Assembly: GCA_964386635.1 (NCBI GenBank)
Contig: CAYLRO010000037.1
Location: 1 to 26,247 of the forward strand
Source: Sabulitectum sp964386635
Lineage (GTDB): Bacteria > Fermentibacterota > Fermentibacteria > Fermentibacterales > JCC-6
Direction of reading: 5' to 3'
DNA length: 26,247 nt
The notes below the pieces were generated by a model that was not told the origin of the DNA, did no database searches, and worked only from the letters and a program-made list of their open reading frames with translations. A program made the translations under genes and the position numbers. Of the stretch, positions 8,007 through 14,193 are shown piece after piece. How positions within the stretch are numbered: the first letter of the stretch is position 1; each line of letters opens with the position of its first letter.

Positions 8007-8450
8007 TCATTGAGTGCCTCCCCCTCCACTGAAGGAACTGAGAGCTACATCCCACACCCTGAGAGTATCACCGGGGCTGAGAATAAAACCAGTTGTTTCA
8101 GCCTTATAGATATAGGAACTGCCACCGTAGTAAGCTGCAAGACCAGCTCTCCCGCTGGCAGGCATAGTGTAGCCGGTTCCGGTTTCATCATCAGGAAGGA
8201 AAGGATAGAACTGAGCTTCCATGAAGAAGTTCCCTGATGCATTTGTTACTACCGTCTGAGAAATGAAAGCACAACTGTCCGGATCAACCAGAAGTTCCAC
8301 TGTCACTCCCTCTGCAGGAACGGTCATTCCAGCGTCGACGTAAATGGTACCCTCTATGTAGGCAATGCTCTCTTCGGACCCGAACGGGTCGCAGCCTACA
8401 ATTAGTACCAGCGCGCTCAACGCGACCAGTGCCAGTATCGTCTTTCTCAT
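8007..8450 (-). CDS. Small lipoprotein with a beta-sandwich (carboxypeptidase-regulatory-like) domain, inserted in the pil operon
   Basis: 147 residues from the ATG at 8450, which has GGGGGGT just upstream; a longer frame exists but would bury the signal peptide. The signal MRKTILALVALSALVLIVGC gives a lipidated Cys20. The rest, about 125 residues, reads as a beta-sandwich: YIEGTIYVD, VPAEGVTVELLVDPDS, VVTNASGNFFMEAQFYP, DTLRVWDVAL, ending SSFSGGGGTQ. The pattern of a G-x-V strand, P-x-x-G-V-x-V-x-L and then T-N-x-x-G-x-F resembles carboxypeptidase-regulatory or CnaB-like domains. It is not part of the standard pilMNOPQ set. Its position between pilMN and pilO suggests a periplasmic accessory to the alignment complex; this is inference. 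Confidence 0.75.
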   Translation of the reverse strand: MRKTILALVALSALVLIVGCDPFGSEESIAYIEGTIYVDAGMTVPAEGVTVELLVDPDSCAFISQTVVTNASGNFFMEAQFYPFLPDDETGTGYTMPASGRAGLAAYYGGSSYIYKAETTGFILSPGDTLRVWDVALSSFSGGGGTQ

Positions 8451-8463
8451 GTGTACCCCCCAA

Positions 8464-10194
8464 TCAGATTCCGGCGTAGTCGCCGACAAGCGGTTCGAGC
8501 GACGCCTGATTTACGCCAATGTCTGTGCTGAATTGATACCGTGTCTCGCCGCCGGCTGCGTCGAGTATCGGTGCTACATTGTAATTCTGTCCAAAGTCTT
8601 CCATAACGAAGAGCTGATTCTGACCGTCAGGCTTTATCTCATCCAGTCTGGTCTGGAAAGCAACAATATCTCCCCAGGTTCTTGCGATACCAGAGATGTG
8701 AATGTTGTCCAGGCCTACAGAGAGCTCGGTAAGGTAAATGGTTTTACCTGCTTCCTCGGCAAACTCTGTCTGTTCCGGATAGAGAGCTCTTACAAGGTAT
8801 TCCAGAATGTATACTGTGCTCTTCTGTCTCAGTGACAGAGAATTCACTGCAGCACGCTTCTGGTTGAGCTGGTTCTCAAGAGCATCAAGCTCCTGCTGCC
8901 GGCTTACCTGTTCCTGCATGCTGGCTATCTCTGTTTCTTTCTGGCTGATCTCCTGGTCCAGCTGATCTCGCTGGCTGAGAAGTCCGCTGTAATGAATAAA
9001 CAGAACGATAACTCCCACAACGATCAATCCGAGAGGTACCCAGCTGAGAATGCTCATTACAGGAGAATCAGAAGCAGCTCTTCTGGATTTTTTGACTTTT
9101 TCCTCAGGGGGAAGAATGTCAATATCCAGATTTCCCGGTTCCAGTGACTTCAAGGCAAGACCAAGAGCAACTGCAATAACAGCCTCTATGTTCTTCCTTT
9201 CAGCATCATCCGTTGCAAGAAGACCGTCCAGCTGGATGTCCCCCAGAACATTGAATGCTTCCACAGGAAGACCGTGATGCTCACTGAGTGTGTCTGCAAG
9301 TCCAGCCATCAGGGAGCAACCGCCGCTGACAAGCATCTTGTCTATTCTGCTGCTCTCACCTGAAGCCTGGAAGCTGATGAAAGATCTTCTCACACTGGTG
9401 GAGAGTTCTTCCAGCACACTGCTTACAGCATTACGGACATCCACCTCTGAGACGCCCTCTGGAAGTCTGCCCTTCAAAACTGATTCCGCAGTTGCGTAGT
9501 CCAGACCAAGTGAGCGCTGAATGGCTTCAATAAATCTGCCGCCACCCATAGCCAGGTCTCTGTTGAAACTGGGAACTCCACCCTTTACAATCACCAGGTT
9601 GGTGTTGTCGGAACCAACGTTCAGAATGGTCACACACTCGTCATCAGACGGGTGATATGAATTCTGATAAGCTCTGACCAGAGCAAACTGCTCAAGATCC
9701 ACAGCTGAGGTTCTGATGCCGGCGCCCTGAATCAGACTCCGGTGAAGGTGGATAACTTCTTTCTTTGCAGCAACAAGCAACACTTCCATCTGCCCGGGAG
9801 CAGATTCCTCATTGAGTATCTTGAAGTCGATACTCACCTCGTCCACCCGGAAGGGAATATGCTGCTCAGCTTCCCAGTGGATAGCCTGCCGGGCCTGTGC
9901 CTCGGTCATCTTCTCCATTGGAATTCTGCGAACAATCACACTTCTTCCGGAAACGGCCGAATTAACGGTCTTCGTTTTTATTCCGGCCTTTGCCAGGGCA
10001 TCCCTGATGGACTCCACTAGGTGATCCCTGTTGACAACCTCTCCGTCAACCACGGTTCCGGGAGTCAGTTCGACAACGGCGTACTTGCTGAGTTTCAAGC
10101 CCTTACCGGAACGGCTGAGTTCAACCGCTTTTACCGAATGACTACCAATATCAAGGCCGACGGACGACTTCCCTGACCCTCCAAAGATCAGCAT
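8464..10194 (-). CDS. pilM-pilN: PilM-PilN fusion protein (type IV pilus inner-membrane platform)
   Basis: 576 residues. Residues 1 to about 352 are PilM, an actin-like cytoplasmic protein: SVGLDIGSHSVKAVEL (11-26), the IHWEAEQHIPF motif (105-115), TILNVGSDNTNLVIV (189-203), AMGGGRFIEAI (215-225) and VSGGCSLMAGLADTL (289-303). Residues about 353-576 are PilN: LDIDILPPEEK (356-366), which stands where PilN's INLLP tail normally docks into PilM; a membrane helix (383-402); a coiled coil (405-452); and the periplasmic domain with IYLTELSVGLDNIHISGIA. In most species pilM and pilN are separate genes. No stop or frameshift separates them here. The ATG at 10194 follows GGGAGGGGAG. It is the first full-length gene of the minus-strand pil run. 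Confidence 0.93.
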   Translation of the reverse strand: MLIFGGSGKSSVGLDIGSHSVKAVELSRSGKGLKLSKYAVVELTPGTVVDGEVVNRDHLVESIRDALAKAGIKTKTVNSAVSGRSVIVRRIPMEKMTEAQARQAIHWEAEQHIPFRVDEVSIDFKILNEESAPGQMEVLLVAAKKEVIHLHRSLIQGAGIRTSAVDLEQFALVRAYQNSYHPSDDECVTILNVGSDNTNLVIVKGGVPSFNRDLAMGGGRFIEAIQRSLGLDYATAESVLKGRLPEGVSEVDVRNAVSSVLEELSTSVRRSFISFQASGESSRIDKMLVSGGCSLMAGLADTLSEHHGLPVEAFNVLGDIQLDGLLATDDAERKNIEAVIAVALGLALKSLEPGNLDIDILPPEEKVKKSRRAASDSPVMSILSWVPLGLIVVGVIVLFIHYSGLLSQRDQLDQEISQKETEIASMQEQVSRQQELDALENQLNQKRAAVNSLSLRQKSTVYILEYLVRALYPEQTEFAEEAGKTIYLTELSVGLDNIHISGIARTWGDIVAFQTRLDEIKPDGQNQLFVMEDFGQNYNVAPILDAAGGETRYQFSTDIGVNQASLEPLVGDYAGI

Positions 10195-10229
10195 GTCTCC
10201 CCTCCCTGCAAACGACTCCGAAACATCAT
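10188..10229 (-). CDS. Possible 13-codon leader ORF overlapping the start of pilMN
   Basis: Two ATG codons (10229 and 10226) follow GGAGGTGAT at 10233-10241, a nearly perfect anti-16S match at ideal spacing. The frame reads MMFRSRLQGGETC and stops with TGA at 10188-10190, so it overlaps the first pilMN codons in another frame. Terminating ribosomes would stand on the pilMN start and its own ribosome site. This is a classic arrangement for translational coupling. It is too short to judge by composition, so it may be only a chance second ribosome site. Confidence 0.35.
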   Translation of the reverse strand: MMFRSRLQGGETC

Positions 10230-10279
10230 CAGATCACCTCCGGAATCCAGTTGGGCCACTTTTAATGATGAACCCATTT

Positions 10280-10309
10280 ATTCTAACTGTGTTGTTACCC
10301 TAGTATCAT
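10280..10309 (-). promoter_or_regulatory. Possible sigma70-type promoter for the pil operon
   Basis: On the minus strand a TAGAAT -10 box (10280-10285) is preceded, 18 bases up, by ATGATA (10304-10309). A second candidate uses TTGACG at 10320-10325 with a weaker TAGGGT at 10297-10302. Either gives a leader of roughly 80-100 bases before pilMN. Weak support from sequence alone. Confidence 0.35.
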
Positions 10310-10362
10310 GAGCAGTCGTCGTCAATACCCCAATTTCATAAGTGATGAATTTCATATTTCTC

Positions 10363-10390
10363 TTGACGCCACCTTTGAAAAATGTATCTT
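10363..10390 (+). promoter_or_regulatory. Sigma70-type promoter for the RHH-like gene
   Basis: TTGACG (10363-10368), a 16-base spacer and TATCTT (10385-10390) give a strong promoter. The expected transcript starts near 10397, directly before AGGAGGT at 10399-10405. This supports the short start at 10413 and argues against the longer frame that opens at 10308, inside the promoter. Confidence 0.6.
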
Positions 10391-10412
10391 TGGTTCACAG
10401 GAGGTGGTCAGG

Positions 10413-10715
10413 ATGATGAAATCTGGTAAATCTAATGGCCTTGTGAACAGCATTACAGACATTGAAGAGCAATCTCTGCCTTCAGTGAGACTCACAGTGC
10501 CGGTAAGACCGGACCAGGAAGAAGTTTTAACGAGGATTGTCAGAACGATTTCAACGAATCGGTCAAAGAACAACAGACAACAGCGCATAACAAAAGCTTC
10601 AATCATCAGGGCATACATAGATGCCATGTCCTCCATCACCCTGGACTATGATGAGATCCCCGACGAGAAGGAGATCGTAAGAAGGCTTGTAAGCGCCCTT
10701 TCAGTCCAGGATTAA
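10413..10715 (+). CDS. Small ribbon-helix-helix-like protein, putative DNA-binding regulator
   Basis: 100 residues from the ATG at 10413 (AGGAGGT seven bases upstream). The N-terminal 22 residues look disordered. Then come a beta strand (SVRLTVPVR, 24-32), a helix (PDQEEVLTRIVRTIS, 33-47), a basic loop (TNRSKNNRQQR, 48-58) and a helix (ITKASIIRAYIDAMSSI, 59-75), followed by a short acidic segment and a final helix. Strand-helix-helix with an R-x-T-x-A-x-x-I-R turn resembles ribbon-helix-helix repressors, with an unusually long basic loop. It diverges from the pil operon, so control of pilMN or of itself is plausible but unproven. Its TAA shares bases with the glgC stop on the other strand (TTAA at 10712-10715). 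No family is recognised with certainty. Confidence 0.7.
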   Translation: MMKSGKSNGLVNSITDIEEQSLPSVRLTVPVRPDQEEVLTRIVRTISTNRSKNNRQQRITKASIIRAYIDAMSSITLDYDEIPDEKEIVRRLVSALSVQD

Positions 10716-11965
10716 ACCACAGTTCCGTCAGGAATAGTCACTCCCTTTGGAATAACAATAATTCCATCTCGGATATAAATTCCCCGATCGCTGTCCATAG
10801 TATCAAGATTATCTTTGTTTACAAGCTTAACACCATTACCAATCCTGACATTCTTATCCAGAATGGCATGGGATATTTCACAATCGGAGCCTATTCCCAG
10901 GGGAGTTTTCTCTCCTGCATCCTTGGTGTGCCCCCTCCAGAAATCTGCTCCCATGAGCACTGAATCATTAATGGAAGTTCCCTTCCCGATGAAACTTCTG
11001 ATCCCAATGATAGAATTACTGATTGATGAACCCACGATATCCGATGCGCCGCAGACAACTGCATTGTCAAGTCGGCAATCCCGTATCCGGGCACCGGGAA
11101 GAGCTCTGGCTCTTGTGTAGAGAGGTGTGAAATTGGAGTACATGTCGAATTCCGGGTTCTCCGTTGCCATATCTATGTTGGCTTTGAAGAAACTGCTGAT
11201 GGTACCAATATCGGACCAGTAGCCGTCAAAAGGATATGATGTAACCTTATACCTCTCTATAGCCCCTGGAATGATCTCCTTGCCAAAATCAGTTTTGTCT
11301 TTTTCCTCTTCGAGAAGAATCTTTTTCAGAACAGACGGCTTGAAAAGATAGATTCCCATGCTTCCAAGGAAAGGTCGCTCTTCGGAAACTCCCTGCTGGT
11401 CGCTTTCAAGAACGGAAAGCTGTTCAGGAGCAGGTTTCTCAACAAATCCTGTAATTACCCCGGAAGTATTTACCTGCATGATGCCCAGCCCTGGAGCATC
11501 GTCTGCAGTAACCGGTTTAGTGGCTATGCTGATATCGGCACCGGAGGCCTTGAAATCTAGTATGAACCTGCTGAAGTCCATCCTGTAAAGCTGATCACCT
11601 GAAAGAATAAGCACTGCATCCGGACACTGGGACAATATATGAACAAGCCCCTGCCGTACTGCATCTGCAGTTCCCTGAAACCAGCTGTTGTTTTCAGGGG
11701 TCTGTTCCGCAGCCAGAATGGAAACAAAGCCATCGCAGAATCTGTCAAATCTGTAGGTCTGTCCAACATGTCTGTTAAGACTCTCACTGTTGTACTGAGT
11801 CAGAACAAGAATCTTCCTGATACCATTGTTTACACAGTTTGATACCGGGATATCGATCAATCTGTATTTACCGCCGATTGGAACTGCAGGTTTACTCCTG
11901 TGAAGTGTCAACGGAAAGAGTCTTGTACCCCTTCCACCACCGAGAATTACAGAAACAACAGCCAT
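10712..11965 (-). CDS. glgC: Glucose-1-phosphate adenylyltransferase
   Basis: 417 residues. GlgC makes ADP-glucose from glucose 1-phosphate and ATP, the committed step of bacterial glycogen synthesis. Motifs seen: the nucleotide loop LGGGRGTRLFPLT (8-20); GGKYRLIDIPVSNCVNNGI (31-49); WFQGTADAVRQ (95-105); LSGDQLYRMD (121-130); a VEKP sugar-site motif; and DFGKEIIP and YWSDIGT for the glucose-1-phosphate pocket. The C-terminus is a left-handed beta-helix (about 295-417) that normally carries allosteric control. The style is closer to cyanobacterial/plant small-subunit enzymes than to the E. coli enzyme. The ATG at 11965 has AGGAGAGG upstream. It stands alone: no glycogen synthase or branching enzyme is in the window. 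Confidence 0.93.
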   Translation of the reverse strand: MAVVSVILGGGRGTRLFPLTLHRSKPAVPIGGKYRLIDIPVSNCVNNGIRKILVLTQYNSESLNRHVGQTYRFDRFCDGFVSILAAEQTPENNSWFQGTADAVRQGLVHILSQCPDAVLILSGDQLYRMDFSRFILDFKASGADISIATKPVTADDAPGLGIMQVNTSGVITGFVEKPAPEQLSVLESDQQGVSEERPFLGSMGIYLFKPSVLKKILLEEEKDKTDFGKEIIPGAIERYKVTSYPFDGYWSDIGTISSFFKANIDMATENPEFDMYSNFTPLYTRARALPGARIRDCRLDNAVVCGASDIVGSSISNSIIGIRSFIGKGTSINDSVLMGADFWRGHTKDAGEKTPLGIGSDCEISHAILDKNVRIGNGVKLVNKDNLDTMDSDRGIYIRDGIIVIPKGVTIPDGTVV

Positions 11966-12002
11966 AAACCTCTCCTTCTTCTACCCCTTTTCAATCATAG
12001 TT

Positions 12003-12033
12003 TAAATAGGTAACAATTCCGGCACCGGGTCAA
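12003..12033 (-). promoter_or_regulatory. Possible glgC promoter
   Basis: Minus-strand TTGACC (12028-12033) and TATTTA (12003-12008) are separated by 19 bases, longer than ideal. They lie about 40 bases upstream of the glgC ATG. This is the best match in the gap between glgC and the divergent DUF2089 gene. Confidence 0.3.
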
Positions 12034-12079
12034 TATCCTGCCCTGGCATCTGCCTGCATTTCTTTTCTTCAAGAAAACC

Positions 12080-12108
12080 TTGACATTCTTAATATTGTTG
12101 TATGTTAT
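12080..12108 (+). promoter_or_regulatory. Sigma70-type promoter of the DUF2089 operon
   Basis: TTGACA (12080-12085), a 17-base spacer and TGTTAT (12103-12108) lie 22 bases before the ATG at 12131, and AAGGAGG (12119-12125) is the ribosome site. The longer reading frame that opens at 12080 starts inside this promoter, so it is not the real start. Confidence 0.6.
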
Positions 12109-12130
12109 CTTTAAGATTAAGGAGGTTCAC

Positions 12131-12478
12131 ATGAATATTGGTGATATCAAGTGTCCATCATGCGGAAGGAGCATGGAGCCGGTTAAACTTCACTGCAAAA
12201 CCTGTGACCTGTGGCTGGAGGGACATTTCGAGCTGGATATGCTCGCAAGGCTGTCGTCCGATGACCTTGCACTGGCCATTGCGTTTATCAGAAGTTTCGG
12301 TTCAATCAAGAAACTTCAGGATGCCCTGGGCGTAAGTTATCCCACTGCCCGGGCCAGACTGGAAAAACTTGTAAAGAAAATGAACAGAGGAATGGAAATG
12401 GATCCTACAGCTGACAACACTCTAAAAAAACTGGAACGGGGAGAGATTTCCGTTGAACAGGCTCTGGAGGTGCTCTGA
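12131..12478 (+). CDS. DUF2089 family zinc-ribbon/HTH protein
   Basis: 115 residues. The N-terminus is a zinc ribbon (C8, C11, C22, C25: CPSCG and HCKTCDLWLEG), then the DUF2089 core: FELDMLARLSSDDLALAIAF, and a helix-turn-helix-like stretch GSIKKLQDALGVSYPTARAR (57-76) that is the hallmark of the family. The last 18 residues, LKKLERGEISVEQALEVL, form a small helical hairpin like the SHOCT-like motif that opens the gene two places downstream. DUF2089 proteins are thought to be DNA-binding regulators and are often found beside YvlB/DUF4097-type proteins, as here. Start at ATG 12131 with AAGGAGG. The stop abuts the next start (TGAATG). Confidence 0.85.
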   Translation: MNIGDIKCPSCGRSMEPVKLHCKTCDLWLEGHFELDMLARLSSDDLALAIAFIRSFGSIKKLQDALGVSYPTARARLEKLVKKMNRGMEMDPTADNTLKKLERGEISVEQALEVL

Positions 12479-12727
12479 ATGCCTGCTTTTTTTCTGATTC
12501 TCCGAATCAGGAGATTCCTGCTGCCGCTCCCCTGGTTCATCTTCTGGCTGCTGCTCCTGCCCTTCGTTCCCCTGGCAATGATCGCAGCACCATTCTTCAG
12601 AAATCAGGAGTACGGAAACATCATGAGAAATGCACATCTCGCCTGGTGGGTAATGGTGGCTCTTCACGGGCTTAAAGTGGATGTAAACAGCAAAGATGGC
12701 GATAGTGTCTATCTTTCATTTGTGTAA
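12479..12727 (+). CDS. Small membrane protein in the DUF2089 module
   Basis: 82 residues. A basic N-terminus (LRIRRF) leads into a long hydrophobic region (about 13-39, FLLPLPWFIFWLLLLP then PLAMIAAPFF), a short polar turn (RNQEYGNIMRN) and an amphipathic segment (HLAWWVMVALHG). The C-terminus reads LKVDVNSKDGDSVYLSFV and matches a motif found twice in the next gene (V-x-V-D/N-S-x-D-G-D). Its ATG directly follows the DUF2089 stop, with GGAGGTG just upstream inside that gene, so it is translationally coupled. No known family is recognised. It could anchor or sense for the two soluble partners at the inner membrane; this is inferred from order and the shared motif. Confidence 0.75.
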   Translation: MPAFFLILRIRRFLLPLPWFIFWLLLLPFVPLAMIAAPFFRNQEYGNIMRNAHLAWWVMVALHGLKVDVNSKDGDSVYLSFV

Positions 12728-12739
12728 GGAGAGAGAAAA

Positions 12740-13144
12740 ATGCACAACCCGAGAATGAAGATTCTTGAAATGCTTGCCGAGGGCAAGATCAATGCCGATG
12801 AAGCCTCAGCTCTTCTGGAAAAAATCAACATATCTGAGAAAGTTGAAGAACCAAACCCTGACAGCACAGAGCCCGGATCAAGATCTCCCAGATATCTCAG
12901 GGTGGTTGTGGACAGTGCAGACGGCGACAAGGTAAATGTCAAAGTTCCCATGAGCCTTATCAGAACCGGTATCAAGCTCTCCGCACTGATGCCTGCAGAT
13001 GCAGCAGAAGCAGTGAAGGAACAGGGAATAGATCTCAGTGCTCTGAAAGACTTGCCTGCAGACGAGTTGATAGATGCTCTGAAAGACCTTCAGGTGGATG
13101 TGGACAGTGCAGACGGCGACACAATCAAAGTATTCACCGAGTAG
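12740..13144 (+). CDS. SHOCT-like / YvlB-related protein
   Basis: 134 residues. It begins with a helical hairpin, MKILEMLAEGKINADEASAL (6-25), typical of the SHOCT-like N-terminus of YvlB/LiaX-type proteins. A flexible acidic linker (32-50) follows, then a beta segment LRVVVDSADGDKVNVKVPMS (53-72), a helix LIRTGIKLSALMP, two further helices and a closing strand LQVDVDSADGDTIKVF (117-132). In Gram-positive bacteria such proteins belong to envelope-stress circuits; whether that holds here is unknown. Ribosome site AAGGAGAG; the gap after the membrane gene is 12 bases. The two D-S-A-D-G-D segments come from an internal DNA duplication (see repeat entries). Confidence 0.8.
   Translation: MHNPRMKILEMLAEGKINADEASALLEKINISEKVEEPNPDSTEPGSRSPRYLRVVVDSADGDKVNVKVPMSLIRTGIKLSALMPADAAEAVKEQGIDLSALKDLPADELIDALKDLQVDVDSADGDTIKVFTE
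12901..12929 (+). repeat. Direct repeat copy 1, inside the SHOCT-like gene
   Basis: This 29-base stretch recurs at 13093-13121 with a single mismatch (position 12906, T against A). It encodes the V-V-D-S-A-D-G-D segment. Near identity at the DNA level, including third codon positions, suggests a fairly recent duplication or gene conversion. Confidence 0.85.
13093..13121 (+). repeat. Direct repeat copy 2, inside the SHOCT-like gene
   Basis: Second copy of the 29-base repeat, encoding V-D-V-D-S-A-D-G-D near the C-terminus. It is in the same reading frame as copy 1 (offset 192 bases, 64 codons). A more diverged relative is found near 12677-12710 in the small membrane protein gene. Confidence 0.85.
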
Positions 13145-13203
13145 AACTCTTTTTGAGTAGATTAGACCTTTGAAACAGCAAACATATTTCGGGGGTTGAG
13201 AAC

Positions 13204-14193
13204 ATGAAGATAGCACTTGCCGGCCAGCCCGGTTGCGGAAGATCCACTCTTTACAGGGCTTTGGCAGAAAATCCCGGGGCAGACACCGGAAAACCGCTCA
13301 CCGTTCATGTTCCCGATCCCCGTATTGATTTCCTGGTGGAACACTGGAATCCCAGGAGTATCGTAAACGCCAGCGTAACATTCACCGATGTTCCCTCTCC
13401 CTCTTTCAGTGCAAAGAACATGTCAGCTGTAAAGGAAGCAACAGCGCTTGCTTTTGTTCTTGACAACTATGCCCTGGGAAACCTGGAAGAATCCTTCCTG
13501 CAGAATGAATCCGAGCTGATGATCTCCGATTTCTCCATTGCGGAAAAGCGTCTCGCCAGACTACAGAAGGAGAGCAAGGGAAAGTCCGCAGAGGCTCAAC
13601 TCATTATACGGGTGCTGGAGCGGCTGGAAAATGAAATCCCTCTCAGACTCATGGAGCTTACAGAGCAGGAGGAAACCATTATCTCCCCCTACTCGTTTGC
13701 TTCACTGAAACCGCTTCTTGTAATTTCCAACAGAGCCGGAGCTGGTGTGGCCTCTGAAACTGAAGTTGAAAAACTTGCAGTAGAACACGGTGGAACCTTC
13801 CTGGGAATCGACAGCGGATTCGAACTTGAGCTCACTGAGATCCCTGAGGAGGAACAGGGTGACTTCCTTGAATCCATGGGATTTTCCGCAGCAGGTAAAG
13901 ACAGGCTTCTTGCTGGAGCATACACACTTCTTGATCTGATCAGTTTTCTCACAATGGGCAGGGATGAGGTCAGGGCATGGCCAGTTAAAAGGGGCAGTTC
14001 AGCCCTCCAGGCTGCCGGTACTATCCATTCAGATCTGGCCCGGGGTTTTATAAGAGCACAGGTGATCCCGTTCGAACTTTTTAAAAGAACACCGGATGAG
14101 GTCGAGTTGAGAAAAACTGGAGAGATCGGATTGCAGGGCAAGGATTATGAAGTTCAGGATGGAGACATACTGGAAATCAAGTTCTCTGTCTGA
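13204..14193 (+). CDS. YchF/Obg-like protein with degenerate G domain and intact TGS domain
   Basis: 329 residues (YchF is usually about 363). The C-terminal TGS region (about 245-329) is a clear YchF match: LISFLTMGRDEVRAWPVKRG, QAAGTIHSDLARGFIRAQVI, LQGKDYEVQDGDILEIKFSV. The N-terminal half keeps the family outline (VPDPRIDFLVEHWNP near 36-50, a helical coiled-coil insert near 105-145), but the nucleotide motifs are damaged. The P-loop is GQPGCGRST (7-15) with Arg in place of the invariant Lys, the DxAG switch is DVPS (62-65), and the NxxE base motif is replaced by ISNRAG (174-179). YchF binds ATP and ribosomes and acts in stress responses; this copy has probably lost hydrolysis. It follows the SHOCT-like gene after 59 bases and overlaps the convergent BrkB gene by 17. 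Confidence 0.85.
   Translation: MKIALAGQPGCGRSTLYRALAENPGADTGKPLTVHVPDPRIDFLVEHWNPRSIVNASVTFTDVPSPSFSAKNMSAVKEATALAFVLDNYALGNLEESFLQNESELMISDFSIAEKRLARLQKESKGKSAEAQLIIRVLERLENEIPLRLMELTEQEETIISPYSFASLKPLLVISNRAGAGVASETEVEKLAVEHGGTFLGIDSGFELELTEIPEEEQGDFLESMGFSAAGKDRLLAGAYTLLDLISFLTMGRDEVRAWPVKRGSSALQAAGTIHSDLARGFIRAQVIPFELFKRTPDEVELRKTGEIGLQGKDYEVQDGDILEIKFSV

Noticed and set aside
10308..10412. N-terminal extension of the RHH-like gene (ATG at 10308)
   Set aside because: It runs through the TTGACG/TATCTT promoter, and the ATG at 10413 has a far better ribosome site.
12080..12130. N-terminal extension of the DUF2089 gene
   Set aside because: It opens in the -35 box of the predicted promoter, and DUF2089 proteins begin just before the zinc ribbon.
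12131..14193. The DUF2089 module as a known antiphage or toxin-antitoxin system
   Set aside because: No nuclease, toxin or sensor domain is visible, and DUF2089 with YvlB-like neighbours is known from ordinary chromosomes.
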